Assembly (NCBI GenBank): GCA_964437445.1
Contig: CAYTGR010000023.1
Location: 1 to 64,000, forward strand
Direction: 5' to 3'
Length of the DNA: 64,000 bases
Source of the DNA: CAYTGR01 sp964437445
GTDB lineage: Bacteria; Chloroflexota; Anaerolineae; B4-G1; SLSP01
Shown: positions 7,781 through 16,618 of the stretch, piece after piece
How the letters are laid out: every line of letters begins with the position of its first letter
How positions within the stretch are numbered: the stretch's first letter is position 1
Notes under the pieces: model-generated
Seen by the model: only the letters and a program-made list of their open reading frames with translations
Told to the model about the DNA's origin: nothing
Database searches by the model: none
Program-made: the position numbers and the translations under genes

Positions 7781-8860
7781 TCACCGGTCCGTGCACGAAC
7801 AGCACGGGTCCAGTGAGGCCTGAATCAGTGGCATATCGCCGAGCTGCTGGCCCACAGCCATCACGCCGATGGCCGGGATGTTGACGAACGAGGGCGTGCG
7901 GATTTTGACCCGGCGGGGTGTGTCACTGCCGTCGGCCGCCAGGTAATAGAGCACCTCACCGCGCGGGGCTTCCGCGCGCGCGGTGACCTCGCCCGGCGGA
8001 ATGACCGGGAAGGCTTCGCTGCTGCGGAGCGGACCCCCCGGCAGCCGATCCAACGCGGCCTCAATCAGCCGGATGCTCTCCAGCATCTCCAACGCGCGGA
8101 CAATCACCCGCGCCTGCACGTCGCCCGCCGCTTCGGTCACCAGGTGGAAATCCAGCTCAGCATAGGCCGCGTAGGGGAAATCCTGCCGGATGTCCGCCGC
8201 CAGGCCCGAGGCGCGGGCAAACGGCCCCACGACGCCGTAGGCGAGCGCTTGCTCGCGCGTCAACACACCGACGCCCGTCGTTCGCGCTTTGACTGTGGGA
8301 TCGTGCAGGAAGACGGGCACGATGTCGTGTTCTAATGTTGCCTTGAGATCGCGAAGCGGGGTCCGCAGCGCTGCGGGATCGGGCAAATCGCGGGTCACGC
8401 CGCCGATAGCAATCATCCCGTAGTTGACCCGGTTGCCGGAGATGGTCTCCAGCAAGTCCATCACCCGCTCGCGCAGGTAGAAAATCTCCATGAAGAGCGA
8501 TTGGAAGCCGATATCTTCCGCCCCGATGCCGGCCCACAACAAATGCGAGTGGAGCCGCTCCAGTTCGGCGACGATTGTACGGATATACCGCGCCCGGTCG
8601 GGCACCACGATTCCGGCCAGCGTCTCCGCCGCCATTGCAAAGGTCATCGCATGGACGTTGGAGCAGATCCCACAGACGCGCTCCACCAACACCAGGTCCT
8701 GGATATAGTTGCGGCGCTGTGCCAGCAGCTCAATGCCGCGAAAGCTGAAGCCGATCTCAATTTCAACGCCGTCCACCCGCTCGCCGGTGCAGGCCAGGCT
8801 CAGTTTGTACGGTTCTTCCAAAGCCGGGTGGTAAGGTCCAATGGGAATGGTATAAGGCAT
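7781..8860 (-). CDS. Group 4 membrane-bound [NiFe] hydrogenase, large subunit
   Basis: The 359 residues belong to the HycE/EchE/NuoD superfamily. Both nickel-ligand motifs are intact: RVCGICSNVH near the N-terminus (the RxCGxCxxxH L1 pattern) and DPCCSCTDR at the extreme C-terminus (the DPCxxCxxR L2 pattern). Complex I NuoD lacks these cysteines, so this should be a true hydrogenase that reduces protons or oxidises H2. The reading frame stops exactly after the Arg at which HycE-type precursors are cleaved, so there is no C-terminal maturation peptide. The start is ATG 8860 with AAGGAAC upstream. It is the last gene of the minus-strand operon and ends convergently 41 bases from the acetate-kinase-like gene. 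Confidence 0.92.
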   Translation of the reverse strand: MPYTIPIGPYHPALEEPYKLSLACTGERVDGVEIEIGFSFRGIELLAQRRNYIQDLVLVERVCGICSNVHAMTFAMAAETLAGIVVPDRARYIRTIVAELERLHSHLLWAGIGAEDIGFQSLFMEIFYLRERVMDLLETISGNRVNYGMIAIGGVTRDLPDPAALRTPLRDLKATLEHDIVPVFLHDPTVKARTTGVGVLTREQALAYGVVGPFARASGLAADIRQDFPYAAYAELDFHLVTEAAGDVQARVIVRALEMLESIRLIEAALDRLPGGPLRSSEAFPVIPPGEVTARAEAPRGEVLYYLAADGSDTPRRVKIRTPSFVNIPAIGVMAVGQQLGDMPLIQASLDPCCSCTDR

Positions 8861-8883
8861 GGCAGGTTCCTTTTGAGGTCCGA

Positions 8884-9288
8884 TCAGGTCGCTGGGGCGC
8901 GAAAGAACCCCACCGGCAGTTCCGGCGGGCGGACAAGCCGCGCCAGGTCAGGATGACCGGTAAATTCCACCGCAAAGAGATCGTGGATCTCGCGCTCAAT
9001 CCAGGCCGCGGCCGGGGTCACCCCTGTGATGGAGGGCAGCTGGCCCTGCCGGGTCCGCGTCTTGATGTTGAGCGCTGTCCCGCCGAGCGCGTAGTGGTAG
9101 ATGATCTCGGTCTCGCCATCCGCCGCCGCCACGCCGGTCATCGTGCTGAGCCGGGCCCCGGCCGCCAGCAGTTCCCGGGCCAGCGCAACCTCATCCAGCG
9201 CCGGCGCGGTCAGCCATAGCCCATCGCGGCGTTGTTCTACCTTTGCCTCGCCGGCTATCGCGTGCAGCAGTCTCTCCAGATCGCTCAT
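8884..9288 (-). CDS. Hydrogenase NuoC-like subunit (30 kDa family)
   Basis: The 134 residues correspond to the NuoC / N-terminal HycE domain. The signature ITGVTPAAAWIEREIHDLFAVEF is visible (key elements WIEREIHDLF), followed by a HPDLARLV segment. In HycE this domain is fused to the large subunit; here it is a separate gene 23 bases upstream of it. ATG 9288 is chosen over a much longer in-frame extension because AGGAGAG lies just upstream and the product then starts at a sensible MSDLERLL. It carries no metal centre and helps dock the catalytic dimer. Confidence 0.85.
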   Translation of the reverse strand: MSDLERLLHAIAGEAKVEQRRDGLWLTAPALDEVALARELLAAGARLSTMTGVAAADGETEIIYHYALGGTALNIKTRTRQGQLPSITGVTPAAAWIEREIHDLFAVEFTGHPDLARLVRPPELPVGFFRAPAT

Positions 9289-9385
9289 CCTTGGCTCTCC
9301 TAAAAAAGGCGCTTTTACCGCCAGGTCTTTTTTAATGAAAACCCGGTGCGCTCCGTGTGCCCGGCGGTGAGTTCTGGCCGGGGAC

Positions 9386-9916
9386 TCATTCTGCGGCCCT
9401 CTGATTTTCACCTTGAAAACTGCGCCGCAGCCGCTCGCTGGCCAGCCGCCGGCGACAGGACTCACACAGGCCCCGGAGGGCCAGCACCTCCGGCGGGAGC
9501 GGATCGCCGTACTGTTGCCGGAGGTAAAATTCCGGCAGCGGGATCACCGGCCGGCCGCAACGCTCACAGGGCTGATAGGCGACGGTGTGGGCGATCCGGT
9601 GCTGTTCACGGTCCTGTGTCACCACCGGGGAGGTCTCGGTAAATTGGAGCGCGTGGGTAGGACAATAGGTCACACAGCGGCCGCAGAAGGTACACTGCTC
9701 GGCAAAATAGCGCCAGGTAATCGCGCGCCCACTCTCCTCGGTGAAGGTAATCGCGGCGGGCGAGCAGACGTAGGCACACGTCTGGCAGCCGGTACAGAGT
9801 GCCAGATCGTGTTGGAGCAGCCCGCGGAACCCCGCCGGCGACGGCACGACATCGGCCGGTCGCCGCGTCCGCGCGCCACGGCTCAGATTGTGCAAAAGTG
9901 CTGAAAAAATGCCCAT
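9386..9916 (-). CDS. Hydrogenase NuoI/HycF-like 2x[4Fe-4S] ferredoxin subunit
   Basis: The 176 residues carry two [4Fe-4S] motifs, CTGCQTCAYVC and CTFCGRCVTYC, each followed by the expected distal Cys-Pro or Cys-Ser. This subunit links an external donor such as ferredoxin to the small subunit cluster chain. A C-terminal extension has two further pairs, CERCGRP and CESC about 30 residues apart, looking like a zinc or rubredoxin-type knuckle. The start is ATG 9916, which follows the NuoH-like stop by 26 bases; the longer frame would overlap that gene. Confidence 0.88.
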   Translation of the reverse strand: MGIFSALLHNLSRGARTRRPADVVPSPAGFRGLLQHDLALCTGCQTCAYVCSPAAITFTEESGRAITWRYFAEQCTFCGRCVTYCPTHALQFTETSPVVTQDREQHRIAHTVAYQPCERCGRPVIPLPEFYLRQQYGDPLPPEVLALRGLCESCRRRLASERLRRSFQGENQRAAE

Positions 9917-9942
9917 GATTCTCTCTCTGGAATCCCCGGTCG

Positions 9943-10857
9943 TCACCAAATGGCAGCCACGATCACCGCCAGCACAGCGGCCGCCGCCCCCCACCGCCAG
10001 TAAAACCGGAACGCTTGATGGAGCTTGATCCGGGCGGTGGCTGCGGCCAGGCCGGTCGTCAGCGCAACAAGCCCCACCCCGACCAGCAGGTAGATCAGGC
10101 CGCTCGGCACCCCGGCCGGCAGCGGCACGAAGAGCGCCGCAAACAGGTTCACCAGCGCTACCAGTTCCAGCCCGTGTGCCAGTTCAAAGAGTGCCAGCGG
10201 CACGCCGTTATATTCCAGATGCGTTCCGGCCACGATCTCCTGTTCTGCGTTGGGGATAGAAAAAGGGTTACACTTGAGCCGGGCCGGGAGTGCCAACAAG
10301 AAAGCGAGCGTCGCCGCCAGATGCACCGGCCTATAGGCGACGGCCTGCACGTCCACCAGGCGGAAGCTGCCGGCGGGCAAGGCCAGCGCGATCACCGCTG
10401 CCAGAAACGGCAGATTGTAGCCCAACGCAAGTAGCGCCTCACGGGCGGCGCCGACCTGCCCGTAGAGCGAACGGGAACTGTAGCCGGCCAGCACATCACA
10501 GAGTGCTGGCATCTCCAGAAGATAAATCAACAGGATCAGGTCACCCGCAAAGGAAAGCGCGCGCGCTGGATTGCCCGGCACCGGGATCAGCGCCAGGGCG
10601 ACGACCACTGAGATCACCGCGACCAGCGGCAGGCCGTAAAAGAGCAAGCGGTTGACCTCGCCGGGGACGACCGTCTGTTTGCCCAGTAGCTTCACGAAAT
10701 CAAAGCAAGGCTGATAGAACGGTGGCCCGTAACGGCCCTGAAGCCGCGCCAGCAGTTTGCGTCCCAGCCAGAGATAGAGCCAGCTCAACAGGGCCCCGCC
10801 GACCAACCCCGGCCAGAGCAGCACCGCCAGGCCGGCACGCCACACCTCGCTACTCAC
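9943..10857 (-). CDS. Hydrogenase NuoH/HycD/EchB-like membrane subunit
   Basis: The 304 residues are almost wholly hydrophobic, with about eight membrane segments. The family loop ARLQGRYGPPFYQPCFDFVKLLGK is recognisable (key elements RLQGRYGPP and DFVKLLGK), as is NPFSIPNAEQEIVAGTHLEY (PxAEQEIVAG). This subunit anchors the peripheral arm and couples electron transfer to ion movement. It starts three bases after the small-subunit stop. Confidence 0.9.
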   Translation of the reverse strand: MSSEVWRAGLAVLLWPGLVGGALLSWLYLWLGRKLLARLQGRYGPPFYQPCFDFVKLLGKQTVVPGEVNRLLFYGLPLVAVISVVVALALIPVPGNPARALSFAGDLILLIYLLEMPALCDVLAGYSSRSLYGQVGAAREALLALGYNLPFLAAVIALALPAGSFRLVDVQAVAYRPVHLAATLAFLLALPARLKCNPFSIPNAEQEIVAGTHLEYNGVPLALFELAHGLELVALVNLFAALFVPLPAGVPSGLIYLLVGVGLVALTTGLAAATARIKLHQAFRFYWRWGAAAAVLAVIVAAIW

Positions 10858-10859
10858 GC

Positions 10860-11300
10860 TTACCTCCTTGCCAGCAGCGCCGCGGCCTGGGCGATGCCTT
10901 CCAGGATGGCCTGGGGGCGCGGCGGGCAGCCGGGCACATAAATGTCAATCGGCACCACCGAAGCCACCCCGCCGACCACGGTGGGACTGCCGGCGAAGAC
11001 GTTGCCCGTTGCCGGGCAGGAGCCTACCGCGACCACCACTTTGGGCGACGGCATCTGTTCGTAGATGGCGGAAACGGCCGCGCGCGAACGCAGCGTCAGC
11101 GGGCCGGTGATGAGCAGGATGTCGGCGTGCTTGGGGCTGCCCTGCCGCAACACCCCGAGCTGCTCGGCGTCGTAGCGCGGCGAGAAGCAGGGCGCGATCT
11201 CAATATCGCAGCCATTGCACGACCCGGCGTTGACCACGTAAACCCAGGGCGACTTACGACGGGCCAGCGCCAGGAGTCTATCCCATAACGTCATTGGCAT
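10860..11300 (-). CDS. Group 4 [NiFe] hydrogenase small subunit (NuoB/HycG/EchC-like)
   Basis: The 146 residues bind the proximal [4Fe-4S] cluster next to the NiFe site. Ligand positions are visible as GSCNGCDIE, VGSCPATGNVF and VPGCPPRP. It is short, as in group 4 enzymes, with no signal peptide, so the active site faces the cytoplasm. A GGGGGAA sequence precedes the start. Confidence 0.92.
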   Translation of the reverse strand: MPMTLWDRLLALARRKSPWVYVVNAGSCNGCDIEIAPCFSPRYDAEQLGVLRQGSPKHADILLITGPLTLRSRAAVSAIYEQMPSPKVVVAVGSCPATGNVFAGSPTVVGGVASVVPIDIYVPGCPPRPQAILEGIAQAAALLARR

Positions 11301-11310
11301 TTCCCCCTTC

Positions 11311-12447
11311 TCACATCCCCACCGGGACCAGCCCCAATCCCAGCGCGGCCGCCATCAGCACAACCAGCACCACCACGGCCAGTTTCGGTTCGCCGGCCGG
11401 GACCTCCGGTTCCGGCGCGCCCAACCAGACACGGTGAATGGCGCGGACGTAAGCCAGCAGCGCCAGTCCGGTCGCCGCTACCAGCGCCAGGGTCAATGCC
11501 GTACCGCCGTATTGCGCTCCGGCGAGATAGAGCCGCCAGCGGCCAACAAAGCCGAAGGTCGGCGGGATGCCTAACATTCCCAGCGCGCCAACGATAAAGG
11601 CGGCCCCCGCGGCCGGGTAACGGGTGGCCAGCCCCCGCCGGTCCAGCGTGAGCGCAGTCCCCAGGCGGCCCTCGGCCACGCTCACCGCGCCAAAGAGCAG
11701 TACCTTGAAGAGACCATGTGCCAGCGCGCCGAGCAACGCCCCGGTCAACCCCACCTCTGTGCCGATGAGCGTCCCTAACACCAGGTAGCCCAGGTCGTCA
11801 ATGGTAGAAAAAGCCAGCAGCCGTTTGAGGTCACGCTGGGCGAGCGCCAGCAGCGCCCCTCCAAACATGGAGAGCAGCGCCAGCGCCAGCCAGAGCCCGG
11901 CATAATCGGTGAAGAGCCAGGGGATCGTTGTGCGCACTGCCCACCACTCGCCAAACGCGGCTATATCCACCACGCTCACGAGCAGCGCCGTGGTCAGCGG
12001 CGGAGCTGCTTCTGCCACACCCGGCAGCCAGACGTAGAACGGGATCAGTGCCAGCTTCAGCCCCCACCCGACGATGAACAGGGCCGCCACCCCTTTGTCC
12101 AGCGGATAAGCCGGGACCGTGCCGTCGCTGGTGAGCACGAAGACGCCTCCGAGCGCCGCCATCGCCGGCAGGAGCAGCGCCAGCATGAGGCCGGCAGCGT
12201 GTTGAGCCCGGGGCGTCCCTGTCAGCCAGATCAGCGCCACAGTGGCAAGTTCCGCCCCGTCTAACAACAGCATCCGGGGCAGCTCACCGGGGATGAATTG
12301 CGCCGCCAGCGTCAGAGCACCGACAAGCACCGCGCCACTCCACCAGCGCCGGCCACCTGGCGGTGTGGCGACGGCCAATAGCGCCACGGCCACCCACAGG
12401 CCGGCGCAGGTGATACCATAAAGCCAGGATTCATTAGATAGTGTCAT
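11311..12447 (-). CDS. Hydrogenase antiporter-like membrane subunit (NuoM/NuoN type, short)
   Basis: The 378 residues are polytopic. Elements of the proton-translocating antiporter family are present: WGLKLALIPFYVWLPGVAEAAPPLTTALL (Lys-containing TM and the WLP loop), RDLKRLLAFSTIDDLGYL, and ALAHGLFKVLLFGAVS. It is shorter than classical NuoM or NuoN (about 480 residues) and appears to lack N-terminal helices. A second antiporter-like subunit beside the NuoL-like one makes the complex closer to Hyf than to the minimal Ech. Confidence 0.85.
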   Translation of the reverse strand: MTLSNESWLYGITCAGLWVAVALLAVATPPGGRRWWSGAVLVGALTLAAQFIPGELPRMLLLDGAELATVALIWLTGTPRAQHAAGLMLALLLPAMAALGGVFVLTSDGTVPAYPLDKGVAALFIVGWGLKLALIPFYVWLPGVAEAAPPLTTALLVSVVDIAAFGEWWAVRTTIPWLFTDYAGLWLALALLSMFGGALLALAQRDLKRLLAFSTIDDLGYLVLGTLIGTEVGLTGALLGALAHGLFKVLLFGAVSVAEGRLGTALTLDRRGLATRYPAAGAAFIVGALGMLGIPPTFGFVGRWRLYLAGAQYGGTALTLALVAATGLALLAYVRAIHRVWLGAPEPEVPAGEPKLAVVVLVVLMAAALGLGLVPVGM

Positions 12448-12462
12448 GAGTGTTTCACCCAG

Positions 12463-14304
12463 CTACACCCACCAGATCACCGCGACCGCCACGACTGCGA
12501 TCAGGCCCATCGCCGGCAACGGGTGGGCCTCCAGCGCAGACAGGAGCCGGGCCAGCCCGGCAGCAAAGGTTTGAAGCGCGTGCCATAGGATGAGATAGAG
12601 CGGGTCGGGGTCTGTCACCCGATAGAGCGGCGCAAAAGCGCTCGCGGCCAGCTCTGAAAAGTCCACTGCGCCGACCCGGTCGCCGGCCGGCAGCGGGTCA
12701 CCGCCGGTGAAGAGCGGGACACCTCCCGCCCGTGCCGGTCGCGTCGCCCCGTAGAGCGCCGCTCCCACGAGCAGCGCCCCGATGACCAGCGCCGCCCCTA
12801 CCGTCACCGGCGCGCCCGCCGCTACCGTCTGCACGCCTGACCAGGAGAGCAAGACCTCCCAGGGGAAGCCGAGCGCGTGCACGGCCGGAGCCACCACCCC
12901 TTGCAGCAAAAGCTGCGGGGCCAGGCCGAAGAGCAGGCAGAGCGCCGCCAGCGTCCCCATCCCCACTCGCATGGTGGGAGCGGCCTCGTGCACCTGTTGG
13001 GGGTCCAGGCCGACCGGCCAATCGCCGTAAAAAACGCTCACGGTGGCTTTGAGGATGTAAAAAGCGGTGAAGGTACTCACTACCCAGGCCACCAGCACCA
13101 CTACCAGCGCGTGGGCTTCCAATGCGGCTGCGTAGAGCAGCCATTTGGCGACAAAACCGTTGGTCAGTGGGACGCCAACAATTGCCGCCGCTGCGATCAG
13201 CCAGATCCGCGCCGTGACCGGCATCCGCGCGGCCAGCCCGCCCAGCCGCCGCAGGTCGCGTGTCCCCGTCGCATGTTGGACCGCCCCCGCACACAGGAAA
13301 AGCGTGCCCTTGAAAAGGCCGTGGCTCAAGCAGTAGAAAAGTCCGGCCGCGACTCCCAACGGGGTGCCCAACCCCAGTCCGGTGATGATGTAACCCAGCT
13401 GGCTGATCGTGGAGTAGGCCAGCAGCCGTTTGAGATCGGTCTGCGCCAACGCGCAGAGCGCGCCCACGCAGAGCGTCACGCAGCCGAGCGCGGTCACGAG
13501 CGTGTTCCAGCCGGGTTGCCAGGGGGTCAGCGCATAAAGCCGGGCGATCAGGTAGACCCCGGCCTTGACGTAGCAGGCCGAGTGCAGCAGCGCGGAGACC
13601 GGGGTCGGCGCGTTCATGGCTTCGGGAATCCAGGTGTGCAGCGGGAAAAGCACCGATTTCGTCATCGCTGCTACCAACAGGAGGAGAAACAGACCGGTCG
13701 TGAGCGCCGCGCCGACCGCCGGGTCAGTCCACAGGAAGGAGCCGCTTTTGACGTAGAGCAACAGGATGGCCGCTAGCAGCCCGTAACCGGCCAGGTGCGT
13801 CATCACCAGCACTTTACGCGCGCCATTGGCCGCCGCCGGTTCCTGGTACCAGAAGCCGACCAGGAAATAAGAACAGAGACCAATCACTTCCCAACTGAAA
13901 TAAACCAGCAGCAGATTGGCCGCGCAGACCAGGTTGTACATCCCGGCAATAAAGATGAGCATCAGTGCGTAGAAGCGCGCGGTTCCAGTTTCATGCTCCA
14001 TGTAGCGGATGCAGTACAGCAGGATGGCGGAACCGATGCCGGTCGCCAGCAGCGCAAAGACAAGGCTCAGCCCGTCCACGTGGTAGGCGAGCGGCAGGGC
14101 GCTCTCCCACAGCCGCCAGGCGACGGTTACGGTCTGGCCGCGGGCGAGCGCCGGCAGTAGCCCCAGCACGCCGCCCAACGCGGCCAGGCCGCACAAGAAC
14201 GCGACCGTGCCCCGAGCCCGGGCTGCCAGCCACCGGCCGGCGATGCCTTGCAGTAGCGCTCCGCCCACCAGGACCAGCAGCGGCCATGCGATCAACCGTT
14301 CCAC
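12463..14304 (-). CDS. Hydrogenase NuoL/EchA/HyfB-like antiporter subunit
   Basis: The 613 residues form a large polytopic proton or sodium pump subunit. Key residues of the family are kept: Glu139 in FSWEVIGLCSYFL, Lys216 in MTKSVLFPLHTWIPEAM, His241 and Lys247 in LLHSACYVKAG, and the DLKRLLAYSTISQLGY loop. It starts at GTG 14304 behind GGAGG. The C-terminal part lacks a long amphipathic tail comparable to NuoL. It is the first hydrogenase gene after the AOR-MoaD segment, separated by 139 bases, so the two may be one operon or an operon with an internal start. Confidence 0.9.
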   Translation of the reverse strand: MERLIAWPLLVLVGGALLQGIAGRWLAARARGTVAFLCGLAALGGVLGLLPALARGQTVTVAWRLWESALPLAYHVDGLSLVFALLATGIGSAILLYCIRYMEHETGTARFYALMLIFIAGMYNLVCAANLLLVYFSWEVIGLCSYFLVGFWYQEPAAANGARKVLVMTHLAGYGLLAAILLLYVKSGSFLWTDPAVGAALTTGLFLLLLVAAMTKSVLFPLHTWIPEAMNAPTPVSALLHSACYVKAGVYLIARLYALTPWQPGWNTLVTALGCVTLCVGALCALAQTDLKRLLAYSTISQLGYIITGLGLGTPLGVAAGLFYCLSHGLFKGTLFLCAGAVQHATGTRDLRRLGGLAARMPVTARIWLIAAAAIVGVPLTNGFVAKWLLYAAALEAHALVVVLVAWVVSTFTAFYILKATVSVFYGDWPVGLDPQQVHEAAPTMRVGMGTLAALCLLFGLAPQLLLQGVVAPAVHALGFPWEVLLSWSGVQTVAAGAPVTVGAALVIGALLVGAALYGATRPARAGGVPLFTGGDPLPAGDRVGAVDFSELAASAFAPLYRVTDPDPLYLILWHALQTFAAGLARLLSALEAHPLPAMGLIAVVAVAVIWWV

Positions 14305-14443
14305 GATAGGGCCTCCAAAATCAATGAGCCGTTAGCATTTAAGCGACACAGGCGACAGATTCCAGACCCCTCTGGGAGGTTAACCGTGGCCGGCGGTCTG
14401 GGATCCATGGTCAAAACCACCCTACTTCCGCTGCCCGGCTCCA

Positions 14444-14719
14444 TTATCCCCCCGCCACGACCGGGAAGATGCAGACGGTATCCTCAGCCGCGAGGGGGGT
14501 CTCCAGCCCATTCAGGTGGCGGATATCCCGCCCGTTGACCAGGACAATTACCACGTCGCTCAGCTGCCCGTCGCCGTTGAAAACTTTTTGCCGGAAGGCT
14601 GTGCCGTACCGCGCCGAGAGTGTCAGTAACAGTTCATGCACCGTCGCCACCGGAACCGGGCACTGGCGCTCTTTTTCTTTGGTCAATTCACGGATACCGG
14701 CAAAGTAAAGGATTTGCAT
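14444..14719 (-). CDS. MoaD/ThiS-family ubiquitin-like sulfur carrier
   Basis: The 91 residues have the beta-grasp pattern of MoaD, ending in the required Gly-Gly (IFPVVAGG), which is adenylated and thiocarboxylated during pterin dithiolene synthesis. The start could be ATG 14719 (MQILYFAGIREL) or ATG 14734; neither has a clear Shine-Dalgarno. It lies downstream of the AOR gene, so a dedicated role in the tungsten pterin cofactor is likely. Confidence 0.85.
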   Translation of the reverse strand: MQILYFAGIRELTKEKERQCPVPVATVHELLLTLSARYGTAFRQKVFNGDGQLSDVVIVLVNGRDIRHLNGLETPLAAEDTVCIFPVVAGG

Positions 14720-14741
14720 AATGGCACGAACCATGAATTAC

Positions 14742-14797
14742 GAGCCAACGAATCAACGCTGCCAGCTGAACGCGCTGACCCGTTGATTCGTTGGCTC
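14742..14797. repeat. 17-bp perfect inverted repeat built from octamers, between AOR and moaD-like genes
   Basis: The arms are 14742-14758 (GAGCCAACGAATCAACG) and 14781-14797, perfectly complementary around a 22-base loop. The stem is made of the octamer units GTTGATTC and GTTGGCTC, the same units that form direct repeats at 24773-24812. Because it is inside an operon it may act as a processing or stability element of the mRNA. Confidence 0.8.
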
Positions 14798-14811
14798 ATC
14801 CAGGGTGATTG

Positions 14812-16617
14812 TTACGCCAGGCCCAGGGCCTGCAATTTTTCCGGCGTTGGAACGCCCTCCGGGGTCCAGCCGCGATGGGCATAGTACTCCGGCAGCATCT
14901 CCGGCTGGCCGCTCACGTGGCCCTTCGCCGCGCCTGAAGGCAACGGTTCCTTGAGCAGCCGCTCGGGCAGCGTGTCATCGGCCGCCGTCAGGCCCGCCCG
15001 CAAGTTCCAGAGCCGCTCCAGGTTCCAGATGCGGTCGCCGGTCTTCATGAAGTCATCGGTGGTGTAGGTGACGCCGGTCAGGGCCGTCAACATTTCAGCC
15101 AGCTCGTCAGCGCCCAGCCCAAAGGTGGTGAAGAGACAGGCTCCGGTGGAATCCAGCGCCGCGGTCAGGTTCTGGAAGGTGATGGTCAGGTCGGCCTTGC
15201 CCTCGGTCGTCAGGTTATCCATCTTGAAGGGATTGCCGAGCACCTCCACGGAGACGGTATAGCCCCGCACGTGACAGCCGCCCCGGTTGCCTGTCGCGTA
15301 GTTTAACCCTACGCCCTGGACCGACCGGGGATCGTAGGCGGGCATCTCCTGCTTCTTGACGCTCATGGAATATTCGGGATGCTCGTAGTGCATTGCCAGG
15401 CGGTAGGACCCCTCGGCCAGCTGCATGCCGAACCCTTCGCGATAGGCGGTCTTGCGCACCAGTTCCACCAACACCTCGGCGTTGCCAAAGGTCACGGCCA
15501 GGCCGTCGGTCTCTTGGGGGGTGAGGATACCATCCTCAAACATATCCATCGCGCACGCAATGGTCGTCCCCATGGTGATCGTATCCAGTCCGAGCTCGTT
15601 GCAGACGTAGTTGGCTTTGGTGATGGCGTCCAGATCATCAATGCCGCAGTCGGGACCGAACGCCCAGGCCGATTCGTACTCTGGGCCTTCGCCTTCCCCC
15701 GCGTACTTTGGGTTCGTCACCCGGGTAGCGCGGCCGCAGGAAATGATGCAGGAGAAGCAGCCACGCGGGCGGATCAGGTGCCGGGCGGCCTGGGATTCGC
15801 CGCCGACTTTATCGGCAGTCGGGAAATAGCCGGTGTGGAAGTTGCGGGTGGGCAGACCCCCGATCTGGTTGAGAATGTTGATCAGCACATCGGTCCCGTA
15901 GACCCGCAGGCCGGTGCCGCCAACCGGGTGATCCTGGATCTTCTTGCGGGCCTTGAGCACCGCTGCTTTGAAGGCGGCCGGGTCCGCCACCGTCACCGTG
16001 CCGCTGCCGAGGATGGCGATCGCCTTCAGGTTCTTGGAGCCCATCACCGCGCCGACGCCGCTGCGACCGGCCGCCCGGTGCATCTCGTTCATCACGTTGG
16101 CAAAGAGCACCAATCGTTCACCCGCCGGGCCGATGCAGGCGACTTTGGCGTCCTCGTCGGTCTCGGCGCGCACCAGGTCGGTGGTATCGGGGACGGTCTG
16201 ACCCCACAGGTGGCTCGCGTCGCGGATTTCCACCTGGTCATCTTTGATCCAGAGGTAAACCGGTTTCTCAGCTTTGCCTTCCACGATCAACAGATCGTAA
16301 CCGGCATACTTCAGTTCCGCGCCGAAGAAACCACCGGAGTTGGAGGCGGCAATCGTGCCCGTGAGCGGACCTTTGGTCACGACATCATAGCGGCCCCCGG
16401 AGGGAGCGTAAGTGCCGGTGAATGGCCCCGGCGCAAAAATCAGCTTGTTGGCCGGGCTGAGCGGATCCACTTTAGGATCCACCTCATCGTACATCATCTT
16501 GGTTGCCAGACCGCGTGCGCCGATGAATTGTTTGGCGAGCCGCGGCGAGGTCGGTTCACGGGTAATCTGCCCCGTCGTTAAATTCACACGCAGGATGGTT
16601 CCGGTCCAGCCGTACAT
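14812..16617 (-). CDS. aor: Tungsten-containing aldehyde ferredoxin oxidoreductase
   Basis: The 601 residues match the AOR family in length and throughout. The N-terminal domain begins MYGWTGTILRVNL and includes FAPGPFTGTYAPSGGR and ASNSGGFFGAELKYAGYD, which hold the bis-pterin tungsten cofactor. The [4Fe-4S] cysteines are Cys287, Cys290 and Cys294 (GCFSCIISC), with a distal Cys in LDSTGACLF. The enzyme oxidises aldehydes to acids with ferredoxin, or the reverse. The ferredoxin gene ends one base before its ATG, which has GGAGGTGA in front, so the pair is tightly coupled. The exact subtype (AOR, FOR, or benzoyl or other acid reductases) cannot be fixed here. Confidence 0.93.
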   Translation of the reverse strand: MYGWTGTILRVNLTTGQITREPTSPRLAKQFIGARGLATKMMYDEVDPKVDPLSPANKLIFAPGPFTGTYAPSGGRYDVVTKGPLTGTIAASNSGGFFGAELKYAGYDLLIVEGKAEKPVYLWIKDDQVEIRDASHLWGQTVPDTTDLVRAETDEDAKVACIGPAGERLVLFANVMNEMHRAAGRSGVGAVMGSKNLKAIAILGSGTVTVADPAAFKAAVLKARKKIQDHPVGGTGLRVYGTDVLINILNQIGGLPTRNFHTGYFPTADKVGGESQAARHLIRPRGCFSCIISCGRATRVTNPKYAGEGEGPEYESAWAFGPDCGIDDLDAITKANYVCNELGLDTITMGTTIACAMDMFEDGILTPQETDGLAVTFGNAEVLVELVRKTAYREGFGMQLAEGSYRLAMHYEHPEYSMSVKKQEMPAYDPRSVQGVGLNYATGNRGGCHVRGYTVSVEVLGNPFKMDNLTTEGKADLTITFQNLTAALDSTGACLFTTFGLGADELAEMLTALTGVTYTTDDFMKTGDRIWNLERLWNLRAGLTAADDTLPERLLKEPLPSGAAKGHVSGQPEMLPEYYAHRGWTPEGVPTPEKLQALGLA

Positions 16618-16618
16618 G

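Noticed and set aside
12877..13776. 299-residue plus-strand frame opposite the NuoL-like gene
   Set aside because: It has no hydrophobic or domain pattern and lies wholly over conserved antiporter coding sequence.
7781..14304. Partial respiratory complex I
   Set aside because: The large subunit retains both CxxC nickel-ligand motifs, which NuoD lacks, and NuoE, F, G, J and K are absent, so group 4 hydrogenase is the better reading.
15379..16581. 400-residue plus-strand frame opposite the AOR gene
   Set aside because: It is a shadow of AOR, whose motifs and cysteines are intact on the minus strand.
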